This document shows, one piece after another, positions 7,571 through 15,560 of a stretch of 48,813 nucleotides of DNA (the stretch's first letter is position 1; each line of letters starts with the position of its first letter). Origin of the DNA: an uncultured Gammaproteobacteria bacterium (GTDB taxonomy: Bacteria; Pseudomonadota; Gammaproteobacteria; Ga0077536). Under the pieces are notes generated by a model. It saw only the letters and a list, made by a program, of their open reading frames with translations. It did not search any database and was not told where the DNA came from. A program made the position numbers and the translations under genes. The stretch is taken from positions 1-48,813 of the forward strand of contig CALJHG010000020.1 of the NCBI GenBank assembly GCA_938075585.1, in the 5' to 3' direction.

Positions 7571-8311
7571 TTGGTCGCTATCGATAATTTCTATATTGTA
7601 GCTAGGGAGCAAGGCGCCGAGAATCCTTCCATACCAACCTGGGCTAACTCCGATATCAACCCGGTACAATTAGCGGCACGATCTGGCGAGGTCACAAAAA
7701 AAGAGATCTCTAACGTACCCGGCGCGTTCCAACTTCTGAACTTTCTATCTAAACCTGAGTGCGATAAATTAATCCAAATATCGGAAGCACTGGGTTACTT
7801 GGAAGACGCGGCAGTCTCGCTACCCAGAAAGATAAGGCATAATTGCAATGTGACATGGGTCACGGACGAAACCACTACCGATCTGCTTTGGGAGCGAAGT
7901 AAACTATTCTTTTCACTAGAAAACAATCCCACTAAAAAAATTTTTCCGATCGGACTCAACACTCGCTTTCGCTTTTATCGATATCACACAGGTGATTACT
8001 TTGGTCAACATACTGACGGAGCCTGGCCAGGAAGCAGGGTAATGAATAAACAACTCATTGCAAATGGATATAACGACCGTATTAGTCAGCTCTCATGCAT
8101 AGTATTTTTGAGTGATGGTTATATAGGCGGTCGGACTGAGTTTTACTCTCAGACAGAGCCAAGCGAAAAAATTAGCGTTAAGACTCCACTTGGAGCGGCT
8201 TTGTGCTTCCCTCATGGCGCACACCCTCAGCATTGTCCGCATAGCTCTGAAATAATTACTGCTGGGGTTAAATATATTATCCGTACCGACGTACTATTTT
8301 CCTCGAACTAA
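7571..8311 (+). CDS. 2-oxoglutarate/Fe(II) dioxygenase, prolyl-hydroxylase type
   Basis: The 246-residue protein resembles prolyl 4-hydroxylase-type dioxygenases, which use iron and 2-oxoglutarate to hydroxylate a protein or small-molecule substrate. The facial triad is visible: HTD in YFGQHTDGAW (about residues 150-152) and the distal histidine in QHCPHSSE, with an arginine in YIIRTDV that can bind 2-oxoglutarate. The jelly-roll strands FRFYRYHTGDYF and LSCIVFLSDGYIGGRTEF are typical. No ATG fits; translation probably starts at TTG 7571, preceded by AGAAGAG at a suitable distance. It follows the selenoprotein by 54 bp on the same strand and may be co-transcribed. The substrate is unknown. 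Confidence 0.82.
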   Translation: MVAIDNFYIVAREQGAENPSIPTWANSDINPVQLAARSGEVTKKEISNVPGAFQLLNFLSKPECDKLIQISEALGYLEDAAVSLPRKIRHNCNVTWVTDETTTDLLWERSKLFFSLENNPTKKIFPIGLNTRFRFYRYHTGDYFGQHTDGAWPGSRVMNKQLIANGYNDRISQLSCIVFLSDGYIGGRTEFYSQTEPSEKISVKTPLGAALCFPHGAHPQHCPHSSEIITAGVKYIIRTDVLFSSN

Positions 8312-8425
8312 ACAATTCGAGCGGGTTAATTGTCGTCGACCACACCCGATCATTCAGTTAAGATCTGCCGAAAGTCTAAAATTTTCACATACGCTAGTCG
8401 TGAGAACGAATAAGGAGTTTTGATC

Positions 8426-9286
8426 ATGAAAGTTGGCATATTTAGCTTTAATACTGAGTACACTATTCGCGCAGATGAACTTGCAGTTGAGGCTGAAAAT
8501 CGAGGATTCGACTCAGTCTGGTTTCCAGAGCACACGCATATTCCCTCGGGACGAAAAACCCCTTATCCGGCAGGCGGAGAGCTGCCAAAAGAATATATTC
8601 ACATGTCAGATCCATTTATTAGTTGCATGGCAGCGGCTCAGGCAACGCAAACCATCAAAGTTGGCACCGGAGTCAGCCTTCTGCCACAGCACGAGCCACT
8701 TGCTATGGCAAAGACAGTAGCGACACTAGACAGACTTACTAATGGGAGATTCCTATACGGAATTGGCTCAGGTTGGAACGCGGACGAAATGGAGAATCAC
8801 GGAGCACCCTATGAAAAAAGATGGAAAGTATTAGAGGAACATCTACTCGCTATGAAAGAACTCTGGACAAAAGAGGAAGCTAGTTTCCACGGCGAATTTG
8901 TGAATTTTGATAAAGTTTGGTCCTATCCTAAGCCTCTAACGCAGCCTCATCCTCCAATTATTTTAGGTACATTTGGCTCTAAATGGGGTCGTCAACGAGT
9001 TGCAGATCTAGCAGACGGTTGGGTACCTATCGGCCTGTTTTCTGAGAACATGTATGCTGATATAGAAGATCTTAACAGTCGTCTGATAAAGAATGGAAGG
9101 GAAGCTAACTCTGTTGAGGTATCTATTTTTAGTATCTCGGCTCCCTTAACTCCCGTTGAAGAGCTTGAAGAGTACGCTAATTCAGATCTTGTAACGCGTG
9201 TGGTCGCTCGGTGTCCTACTCAGAGCAGAGATTCTGTCTTGAAGTGGATGGATGGATATGCCGACTTCGTGGAACGTGTGAGCTAA
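8426..9286 (+). CDS. LLM-class flavin (F420-type) oxidoreductase
   Basis: The protein has about 286 residues and the bacterial-luciferase-like TIM-barrel fold that binds FMN or coenzyme F420. Typical segments are DSVWFPEHTHIP near residue 35, the ATQTIKVGTGVSLLPQHEPLAMAKTVATLD-type second strand region and RFLYGIGSGWNADEMENHG. The start is set at ATG 8426 because AAGGAG at 8412-8417 lies eight bases upstream; an in-frame TTG two codons earlier is less likely. The reaction cannot be told from sequence: family members act on alkanesulfonates, heterocycles or F420-linked substrates. A second family member lies at 36146. Its end faces the FMN-binding protein gene. Confidence 0.85.
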   Translation: MKVGIFSFNTEYTIRADELAVEAENRGFDSVWFPEHTHIPSGRKTPYPAGGELPKEYIHMSDPFISCMAAAQATQTIKVGTGVSLLPQHEPLAMAKTVATLDRLTNGRFLYGIGSGWNADEMENHGAPYEKRWKVLEEHLLAMKELWTKEEASFHGEFVNFDKVWSYPKPLTQPHPPIILGTFGSKWGRQRVADLADGWVPIGLFSENMYADIEDLNSRLIKNGREANSVEVSIFSISAPLTPVEELEEYANSDLVTRVVARCPTQSRDSVLKWMDGYADFVERVS

Positions 9287-9309
9287 ATTCCAAAGACATA
9301 GCTCGTCTT

Positions 9310-9858
9310 TTAGATATGCCGAAGTGCTATGTCCCAGGTATGCAAAATTCGATTCATGCCCTCCACTATATGACGACAAGACAGGGTTGCCCCGGTGATT
9401 GACATAACCTCTCGGTCAATTCGGATCTTTTTATTATGAGTAAAGCCGGTGAATTGTGCTCTCCAGCGCTTATGCCGCACATCACCCCCGTAACTTTCTC
9501 GATAATTTAAGATCTCGATACCCTTGATGGACCCAGTACTGGATAGTGCAATCGCCAAGTCTATGTACTCATGCTTACCTATCACCTGATCAAGTAGAAA
9601 CCATCCCCCACCACTCGCCTTCCATGCCGCAAGATAAGAACGTCTGACCCTGATACCTGACGCTTCACGAATGGCTTTTTTTTGCAAAGCGGTCAGTTTT
9701 ACTGTTGTTTGCGTAAGTTCTTCACCACCAAAAAGAATCTTTTGTGCTTGATCAACCGTAAGGTACTCTCTAGCAGAAAGCTGAGAGCCGAATAAAAACA
9801 TGCCCCCGGCGGAGGCAAAATAAGAAGCAATGGACCGAGTAAAAGTTCGTCGATCCAT
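9310..9858 (-). CDS. Tat-exported FMN-binding protein (covalent FMN acceptor)
   Basis: The 182-residue protein begins with a twin-arginine-like leader (MDRRTFTRSI, then a glycine/alanine-rich hydrophobic stretch). The C-terminal half is an FMN-binding domain with SITGATLSC, matching the S/T-G-A-T-x-S/T acceptor motif in which the threonine receives FMN by phosphoester linkage from ApbE. An apbE homologue is encoded 1.8 kb away, which supports covalent flavinylation in the periplasm. It lies 27 bp downstream of the Fur-box-controlled porin on the same strand, so iron-responsive expression is likely. An electron-transfer role, perhaps to ferric iron, is inference. Confidence 0.82.
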   Translation of the reverse strand: MDRRTFTRSIASYFASAGGMFLFGSQLSAREYLTVDQAQKILFGGEELTQTTVKLTALQKKAIREASGIRVRRSYLAAWKASGGGWFLLDQVIGKHEYIDLAIALSSTGSIKGIEILNYRESYGGDVRHKRWRAQFTGFTHNKKIRIDREVMSITGATLSCRHIVEGMNRILHTWDIALRHI

Positions 9859-9885
9859 TGCTATTTCTAATACGCTAAACAGTTA

Positions 9886-11229
9886 CTAGAACTGGAAACC
9901 AAGTCCCAAGTTCACGCCTGTCTGTGTACCATTTTTTGAGGTCGGAGCATCTTCAAATTGCCCATCAATCTTGAAAACGGTATTTGGTGTTGGCCACCAG
10001 TTAGCGCCGACAGAGAACATTTCATGCTTAACATATTTCTTGATTGCTCCGGTAGCTGAACCACCATCTCTTTCATCAAATTCTTCGTAACGAACGAACA
10101 ATCCTAACTCACCTGGAATACCACCACCCAAGTCAAATCTGTAAGCAGGTTCTACGTACCAGCCCTCGACTTCACTAGCACCCCATAGGCCTGGATCGAA
10201 GCTTTGCGAGCTGTCTTTACCAAAGTCCCATCTCGCATACAGCGCTCTCAAACCAAGACCCGACGAGTGCTTATAATCTATATGCGTTTCTATCAAGTAC
10301 GCGCTCGCTTCAACCGCGTCATCAGTACCTGTGTAGTCATTTTGGTAATCGACAGTAAAAGCCAACTCTAGACCTGGAACTGCCGTATAAGTCAGTCGTC
10401 CTAATATCGCTATATCTTGGTTTTTACCGTTTGCAACTTTTTGTCGGCCACTTCTTACGCGCATAGCGCTGCTACCGCTGGTTGGAATCTTCAGGCCCGT
10501 ATGTGCGAACAAGTTATAGTTCAACCCTGGCGCAACTTGTCCCCAAAAGCCCGCTCCGGCTTCGGTCCAAGTACTAGGAATGATTTCCGCTTCAACCATG
10601 TTACGTTCCACACCGTAAAATGTAGTCGGCTCATGTGTTAAGTTCATAATCCCCACAGGCAAAATATCTGCACCAGCTCTAAAGTGGTGATTTGCATTTA
10701 TATCGAACTCTAACCAAGCCAGCTCAACCACTACGTCACCTTCTCGTCCATCACCAGCCCAGCTATGCTCGAACTCTATTTCAGAAGCAAAGCGAGACCA
10801 GCTATTAAACTCGTGGCCAACGAATAAAACTAGACGGTGAAAGTCCGTCTTATCGGTATCGGAAGTTGATCCATCTTTACCGTTTGTATGGTTACTATGA
10901 AGCTCACCATACCCACCGACAGAAGTTCGTTCAGCCCATGAAGCCGCTCGCGCTTTTCTCTTATTGGACATCGGTGACCAGCGTGATCCACCGGCGCCAA
11001 CTGCATTCGCTCCTTGTGGAGTATTGGTGGTCATAGTGACACCTTCGTCCTCACCAGTGGCTTCGTCTAACTGAGCCTTAAGCTCGGCAATTTCTGCTTG
11101 TTGTGCTTCTAACATAGCCATAATTTTAGCTATTTGGTCCCCGCTCTCACCTCCTGCCGAAGCGGTAATTCCAAAGCCTGCTATCAAAAATAACGCCGTT
11201 AAGCTTTTCATTAATTGATTGGACCTCAC
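9886..11229 (-). CDS. Outer-membrane porin-like protein, Fur-controlled
   Basis: The 447-residue protein has a signal peptide (MKSLTALFLIAGFG, cut after ASA), then a short coiled coil (QIAKIMAMLEAQQAEIAELKAQLDE) as in several trimeric or OprP-like porins. It continues with many alternating aromatic beta-strands and ends in phenylalanine (GLGFQF), the sorting signal of outer-membrane barrels. The first codon is either GTG 11229, which has GGAG eight bases upstream, or ATG 11211, which begins the cleaner signal sequence. A strong Fur box lies 56-74 bp upstream. The substrate is not identifiable. Linkage with FMN-protein and apbE genes suggests a role in iron acquisition or redox. Confidence 0.8.
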   Translation of the reverse strand: MRSNQLMKSLTALFLIAGFGITASAGGESGDQIAKIMAMLEAQQAEIAELKAQLDEATGEDEGVTMTTNTPQGANAVGAGGSRWSPMSNKRKARAASWAERTSVGGYGELHSNHTNGKDGSTSDTDKTDFHRLVLFVGHEFNSWSRFASEIEFEHSWAGDGREGDVVVELAWLEFDINANHHFRAGADILPVGIMNLTHEPTTFYGVERNMVEAEIIPSTWTEAGAGFWGQVAPGLNYNLFAHTGLKIPTSGSSAMRVRSGRQKVANGKNQDIAILGRLTYTAVPGLELAFTVDYQNDYTGTDDAVEASAYLIETHIDYKHSSGLGLRALYARWDFGKDSSQSFDPGLWGASEVEGWYVEPAYRFDLGGGIPGELGLFVRYEEFDERDGGSATGAIKKYVKHEMFSVGANWWPTPNTVFKIDGQFEDAPTSKNGTQTGVNLGLGFQF

Positions 11230-11284
11230 TCTTGTCTCTCCATGAAATATTAAATAAAACTAAGTTGATTCTTATGTTGCGAAT

Positions 11285-11303
11285 ACAAATGAGAATCATT
11301 ATC
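11285..11303. promoter_or_regulatory. Fur box
   Basis: The 19 bases match the Fur consensus GATAATGATAATCATTATC at 15 of 19 positions, including the whole right half AATCATTATC. It lies 56 bp upstream of the porin GTG start, a typical operator distance. It predicts iron-repressed transcription of the porin and FMN-binding protein; it could also act on the divergent apbE operon. Confidence 0.85.
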
Positions 11304-11670
11304 AATGATGACACGCATTTTAACAAAAGTCAAAAACTTGTAACCAAAATGTCTTTAGCTATTGTATTAAAGCAACAATTGTCTAGGCTACCAATTTAAG
11401 AAGTACTGCTGAAAGTATCGTCGGACATTTGGCAGTCGGGTGGCGAAAGCGATAAATGATGTTATTCTTGATTGAATTAAAATATTTGTAATACAGTCTT
11501 GCTGCAGTAATGCATTATCGCAGCAACACCCTATAGCGCACTATTAAGACACCTCTAAATTATCAAAGCTACCTGTAACAAGCTCTGGAGAAGACAAATA
11601 ATTCGACTTTATAACAACATGTGCGTTTCGTCAGTCAACCTGAAGCTCTATTTTCGGTCGCAAAAAATAA

Positions 11671-11689
11671 TCGAGAATTTGCTTCTCGA
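11671..11689 (+). promoter_or_regulatory. Hairpin directly upstream of apbE start
   Basis: TCGAGAA (11671-11677) pairs perfectly with TTCTCGA (11683-11689) around TTTGC. It ends 5 bases before the GTG and 14 before the ATG start candidates of apbE, where no Shine-Dalgarno is visible. It may control translation initiation; no T-tract follows, so it is not a terminator. Confidence 0.4.
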
Positions 11690-11703
11690 CTTGTGTGGCA
11701 ATC

Positions 11704-12537
11704 ATGAGTAGCTTGGCGAGGTGCCAACCAAGTTTAGGAACCTATGTCGAAATTAGCGTTTCGGGCGACGTGAGCGAAGATGAACTTATTTCCGCTAGCA
11801 ATGCGGCGTTCCTAAAGATAAACCTCATTCAGTCACTAATGAGCTTTCATGACGAAGAAAGTGAGTTAACTCTTGTCAACCGATACGCGGCCCGTGAGCC
11901 AGTACCCATCTCATTAGAGACCAAGTTTGTTCTCGAGCAAGCCTTGTGGCTAAGTGAAAAAACCGATGGTTTATTTGATATCACAGTTGCACCAAAGCTA
12001 GTAGCAAGTAACGCATTACCCAATCATGATTTTCCTTTCTCCCCTACCGGTACTTGGAGAGATATCATAATCATAGACAACGAAGTTAGATTCAAAAGAC
12101 CCTTATTACTTGACCTTGGTGGTATCGCAAAAGGGTATGCTGTAGACCAGGCAATAAATGCAGTTGATGACTCGATCAATATCACCGTAAACGCAGGTGG
12201 CGACCTCCGTATGCGGCCCTGGCGTGGGAATCAGGTAGAGGTAAAACATCCGCGTTCACCTCACTCAGAGTCTATACAAATTGAAATGAAAAATTGTGCG
12301 CTCGCAACCAGTGCTGCTTACTACAGTGAAAACGGCGATTTAATAGTCTCAAAGGACTCCAATGCGTCAATAAACCTTGATGAAAATATTTCAGTGAGCG
12401 TGTTTGCTAAGGAGTGTCTCTTGGCTGACGCGCTAACCAAAGTTGCTTACTTAAATCCTGATATGATAAAAAAGTCAGTATTTCCGGATGTTGAATTTAT
12501 GACGCTAGACAGCAACAATGTGACCAATTGGTATTAG
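11704..12537 (+). CDS. apbE: ApbE-type FAD:protein FMN transferase
   Basis: ApbE moves FMN from FAD to a threonine of exported flavoproteins. The roughly 277-residue protein shows the family landmarks: PSLGTYVEI near the start, EKTDGLFDITVAPK, LLLDLGGIAKGYAVDQA (FAD-binding) and VNAGGDLRM. The late ADALTKVAY segment is also typical. No lipoprotein or Sec leader is obvious, so the location is uncertain, which is unusual for a family that is mostly periplasmic. The start is ATG 11704 or GTG three codons earlier; neither has a clear ribosome binding site. The obvious substrate is the FMN-binding protein at 9310-9858. The gene ends two bases before the next ATG. Confidence 0.88.
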   Translation: MSSLARCQPSLGTYVEISVSGDVSEDELISASNAAFLKINLIQSLMSFHDEESELTLVNRYAAREPVPISLETKFVLEQALWLSEKTDGLFDITVAPKLVASNALPNHDFPFSPTGTWRDIIIIDNEVRFKRPLLLDLGGIAKGYAVDQAINAVDDSINITVNAGGDLRMRPWRGNQVEVKHPRSPHSESIQIEMKNCALATSAAYYSENGDLIVSKDSNASINLDENISVSVFAKECLLADALTKVAYLNPDMIKKSVFPDVEFMTLDSNNVTNWY

Positions 12538-12539
12538 AT

Positions 12540-13001
12540 ATGTCCAAGATTGGCTTCAGAATTCCTTTAACTTATAGAGCTATTCTTTTTATAGGATTGG
12601 CTAGTTCGTGGTGTACAGGTCTGATTTTTTATTACATGAATAACTGGGTGACCGTCGAAGGTGCCTTCGGTCCAATGAAACACCCGGCACAGCAGTTTGT
12701 CATCATGGGACATGGGGCGGCAGCGTTTGTCATGCTCATGTGCTTCGGAGTTTTAGTCGTCAACCACCTCCCCTCCGCATGGCGTTTACGTAGGTCACGT
12801 TACCTCGGTATCACACTAACCACTTTATTTTCGTTCCAAATAATCACCGCTTATATTCTTTATTATATTGCCAGCGAAGAAAGCCGAGCTTTAATTTCGA
12901 ATTTACACGCACTTTCCGGAGCTAGCATACCTATCATACTTGTAGGACACATAATCAGAGGCCGAATGCAAAGACGATTGGCTCCCTCTCAACCGCCCTG
13001 A
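12540..13001 (+). CDS. Four-helix membrane protein, cytochrome-b-like
   Basis: The 153-residue protein has four hydrophobic helices (about residues 11-28, 46-68, 82-103 and 113-134) and histidines in MKHPAQQF, MGHGAAAF, VVNHLPS, LHALSG and VGHIIRG. Histidines paired across helices suggest binding of one or two b-type hemes, as in small quinol-linked cytochromes. This is inferred, and I do not recognise a named family with confidence (DUF4405-like proteins are similar in layout). The ATG at 12540 follows the apbE stop by two bases, so the two are co-translated. It could feed electrons from the quinone pool to the flavinylated protein. Confidence 0.65.
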   Translation: MSKIGFRIPLTYRAILFIGLASSWCTGLIFYYMNNWVTVEGAFGPMKHPAQQFVIMGHGAAAFVMLMCFGVLVVNHLPSAWRLRRSRYLGITLTTLFSFQIITAYILYYIASEESRALISNLHALSGASIPIILVGHIIRGRMQRRLAPSQPP

Positions 13002-13088
13002 TCAAGTGAAATATTTAATAATTGCTCAATCGAAGCATCAAAATGTAAGCGAAACAACACAGTAGCCAAAGTATTCGGGGAAAATTTT

Positions 13089-13556
13089 GTGACAAATGAT
13101 ATCGTAGCTATCAACCAAGTGTTAAATGAATACTGCCATACGGTGGATCGAGGAACCGCACAAGAAGTGTCCAAGCTCTTCTCTCCAGATGCCCTGTTAA
13201 AACCTTACTTCGACGATAAGTATGACGTGATCGGTCGCTCGGAAATCGAAAGGTGGTATGGGCATTACATGGAAAATTTTAGAGAACATATAAGGCACTT
13301 AAAGCACATGATTGTCTCCCCGATGATTAAAGTGGAAACCAATCAGGCAAACAGCGTTTGTTATTTTCTTGCTAGCGCAGTAAATAACGAGACCAATCTA
13401 GGCTTTTCGGCTACGGGCATCTATAGTGATAGGCTCAAAAAGCTTGATGGAAAATGGATGTTGTCCGAAAGATGCATAACTGTGGAGACAACCACACCAG
13501 AAATTACTGCGATAGAGACATTTCCGTCATTAGAATTTCCGAGAATACAGTCTTAA
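13089..13556 (+). CDS. SnoaL-like (NTF2-fold) protein
   Basis: The 155-residue protein resembles the SnoaL-like group of NTF2-fold proteins, small conical barrels used as enzymes or ligand-binding scaffolds. The pattern is an N-terminal helix with INQVLNEYCHTVDRG, FSPDALLKPYF, IGRSEIERWYGHYMENF, then strands HLKHMIVSPMI and CYFLASAVNN, and a last strand with KLDGKWMLSERCI. Such proteins commonly accompany steroid or aromatic catabolism. Translation starts at GTG 13089, preceded by GGGG eight bases upstream. The function cannot be fixed from sequence alone. It may be the last gene of the apbE transcript, though 87 bp separate them. Confidence 0.7.
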   Translation: MTNDIVAINQVLNEYCHTVDRGTAQEVSKLFSPDALLKPYFDDKYDVIGRSEIERWYGHYMENFREHIRHLKHMIVSPMIKVETNQANSVCYFLASAVNNETNLGFSATGIYSDRLKKLDGKWMLSERCITVETTTPEITAIETFPSLEFPRIQS

Positions 13557-13589
13557 GGTCTCTCAGGATCTTTACTTTCACAAATTGCA

Positions 13590-14234
13590 CTATTTACTGG
13601 CAAGCGCCTCGAATCCAGCCTGCATATTAGCCGTCAATTCCTTCAATGACTCCCTGTCCCCAATAAAATCGAGGTAATCCTTTAGAGCTGGGGTATCTCC
13701 GATCATGTCCCAACCATAAATTTTAGTCGTGTGCATTTGGGTAAAATTCAACATGAAGTACGCAGTGATATCAGCAAACGTAAACGTTTCTCCTGAAATA
13801 TACGGCGAAAATAACGCCAAATGGTTCAGAGCTCTCAATCCGTTTTCAATTGCCGGTCTAACCTGCTCCTTAGCGGATGGGTCCACCTCTTGACCGAAAT
13901 AAACTGCTCCGATATGCCGTCGTGCAGGGGCATCGAAATAAAGTTCTATGACTCGTATGATCTCTTTTACTTTCGCCCTTTGCCAAGGGTCAATCGGGTA
14001 AAGCCTTGGTTCTGGATTTATATCCTCCAGGTAGTCATATATCACATTGGTTTCAGTAAGTATCTCTTCACCTATCTCGATCCAAGGCACTTTACCCATA
14101 GGAGACTGAGCTAAAACAGCCTCATCCTGACTAGGAAATACGGTAATCTCCTCAAATTGGACATTTTTCTCTAAGAACGCAGCTTTTGCGCTGCTAAAGT
14201 AATTACTGACTGCCACACCATATAACTTAATCAT
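13590..14234 (-). CDS. Glutathione S-transferase family protein
   Basis: The 214-residue protein has the N-terminal thioredoxin-like domain of glutathione transferases (KLYGVAVSNYFSSAKAAFLEK, then SPMGKVPWIEIGEEILTETNVIYDYLED with the proline and the glutathione-binding ETN/S region). An all-helical C-terminal domain follows, with ISGETFTFADITAYFML carrying the conserved aspartate N-cap. The usual N-terminal catalytic tyrosine or serine is not clearly placed; the serine in VSNYFSSAK is the best candidate. It lies just downstream of, and on the same strand as, the AlkB-like hydroxylase (21 bp), suggesting a shared operon that handles an oxidised hydrophobic compound. Confidence 0.85.
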   Translation of the reverse strand: MIKLYGVAVSNYFSSAKAAFLEKNVQFEEITVFPSQDEAVLAQSPMGKVPWIEIGEEILTETNVIYDYLEDINPEPRLYPIDPWQRAKVKEIIRVIELYFDAPARRHIGAVYFGQEVDPSAKEQVRPAIENGLRALNHLALFSPYISGETFTFADITAYFMLNFTQMHTTKIYGWDMIGDTPALKDYLDFIGDRESLKELTANMQAGFEALASK

Positions 14235-14255
14235 TAGACGGGTATCCTCCCAAAT

Positions 14256-15428
14256 CTAGCCATCACTGTCGCCATATCGGGCAACAATACGTTCTTTCGC
14301 GGGTGGAAAGATATTAATTTTTTCCAAATCTCCCTCAGCCCATTCAACGACTCTTTTATCCATTATATAAAAAAACAGAGGCGGAAACATCGCAGCTAAA
14401 AACATGAGCGAATAACAATACGGCAAAGCAGGAGCTTCAGTTGGTTCGGTGGATCTAAGTGCCTGATACCATCGAGTAGAGCGAATATGATGACCCGAGT
14501 GTCTTACAAAATTTAAGAGCAGATTATTAGAAAAAAGCATATTGGTATTCCAAGAATGCTTCATGCTCGACAACTCATAAGTTCCATCCGGACGCTGATC
14601 TCGCTTAAGACCATAGTGCTGACAATATTCTATCAGCGTCAAGTACCACCAACAAACATACATTTGTAAGAGCAACAAAGGAAGCACAATCCAACCAAAT
14701 AAGTACGTTAGGGAAGAGAACAAAACTATTGTTCCTAGGTACTGCTGCAATGTCTCATTTTCTAAGCTCCACGCACTGACATCTTTTTTTGCTAGACGTT
14801 CTTTTTCAAATTGCCATGATTTTTTAAAAAAGTTCGACTGACTTCTCATTCCAAATTGATACAGCGTCTGACCCATCTGCGAACTGGCAAAATCTTTCGG
14901 AGTAGCTACATCTACGTGATGACCCTTAAGATGACCAACAAGAAATTGTCCAACGCCTCCTATGGAGAGCATCACCTTACCTAATCGTCGGTTGGACCGA
15001 GAGGTTTTGTGACCGAATTCATGTCCTACGGCTAAAGCCAAACCTGATACTATACCCATAGAAACCGCTATACCTATATAGGATGAGATAGATAGTGAGT
15101 GAGCACTCACATACCAGCAAACGCCTATGAAATTAACTATATAAAATGGGATAGAGACCGTTAACACTTTTACGTAGTAGTTATCTTCCTCGATTGAGTC
15201 CAGGACCGATTCAGGAGGGTTGTTGGAATCCTTAGGAGTAATCTGGTCCAACAATGCAATCAGGCCAAACCAGAATAAGGCAGTGGTCCAGAACAAAATA
15301 GGGGCATCTAACCAACCAGCAGCAAAACAACTTAAAGTTGGAAGCAGAGGAAGAAAAGGTTGAGTCAACCAGTGACGTCTCCTCTTATCGGTATACGACT
15401 CGATATTTGTTACAGCTACCATTTGCAA
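14256..15428 (-). CDS. AlkB-type membrane di-iron hydroxylase
   Basis: The 390-residue integral membrane protein has hydrophobic helices at about residues 22-60 and 95-140 and again near 225-250 and 330-350. The histidine motifs of the AlkB group are present: HEFGHK, GHHVDVATPKD, EYCQHYGLK and RHSGHHIRSTRWYQAL. These bind two irons that hydroxylate a terminal methyl group. No rubredoxin domain is fused and none is encoded nearby. The HLKGHH motif lacks the EHxxGHH glutamate of classical AlkB, so the substrate may not be a simple alkane. The gene is divergent from a TetR regulator and followed by a GST. Confidence 0.87.
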   Translation of the reverse strand: MQMVAVTNIESYTDKRRRHWLTQPFLPLLPTLSCFAAGWLDAPILFWTTALFWFGLIALLDQITPKDSNNPPESVLDSIEEDNYYVKVLTVSIPFYIVNFIGVCWYVSAHSLSISSYIGIAVSMGIVSGLALAVGHEFGHKTSRSNRRLGKVMLSIGGVGQFLVGHLKGHHVDVATPKDFASSQMGQTLYQFGMRSQSNFFKKSWQFEKERLAKKDVSAWSLENETLQQYLGTIVLFSSLTYLFGWIVLPLLLLQMYVCWWYLTLIEYCQHYGLKRDQRPDGTYELSSMKHSWNTNMLFSNNLLLNFVRHSGHHIRSTRWYQALRSTEPTEAPALPYCYSLMFLAAMFPPLFFYIMDKRVVEWAEGDLEKINIFPPAKERIVARYGDSDG

Positions 15429-15458
15429 AACTCCCCCTTAACTAGGCTGATTGAAAAT

Positions 15459-15478
15459 TAATGATAAATCAGTCATTA
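15459..15478. promoter_or_regulatory. Candidate TetR operator
   Basis: TAATGA (15459-15464) and TCATTA (15473-15478) form a perfect inverted repeat with an 8-base spacer, lying 31 bp from the alkB-like start in the spacer shared with the TetR gene. The size and position suit a TetR dimer site; no experimental support is possible here. Confidence 0.5.
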
Positions 15479-15560
15479 GTGACTTGTAAAGCGGCTGAGC
15501 GCGAATTTGACTTAAGGTGCTATTAAAAACAAAATCTACTAATATTTTCAGCAACATCGA

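Larger units (their letters stand above)
11230..11694. promoter_or_regulatory. 465-bp divergent regulatory region
   Basis: This spacer separates the leftward porin/FMN-protein operon from the rightward apbE/cytochrome-b-like operon. It contains a Fur box near the porin and a hairpin just before apbE, which are listed separately. The remainder (about 11310-11665) shows no coding frame with a convincing start and no tRNA-like structure. Confidence 0.5.
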
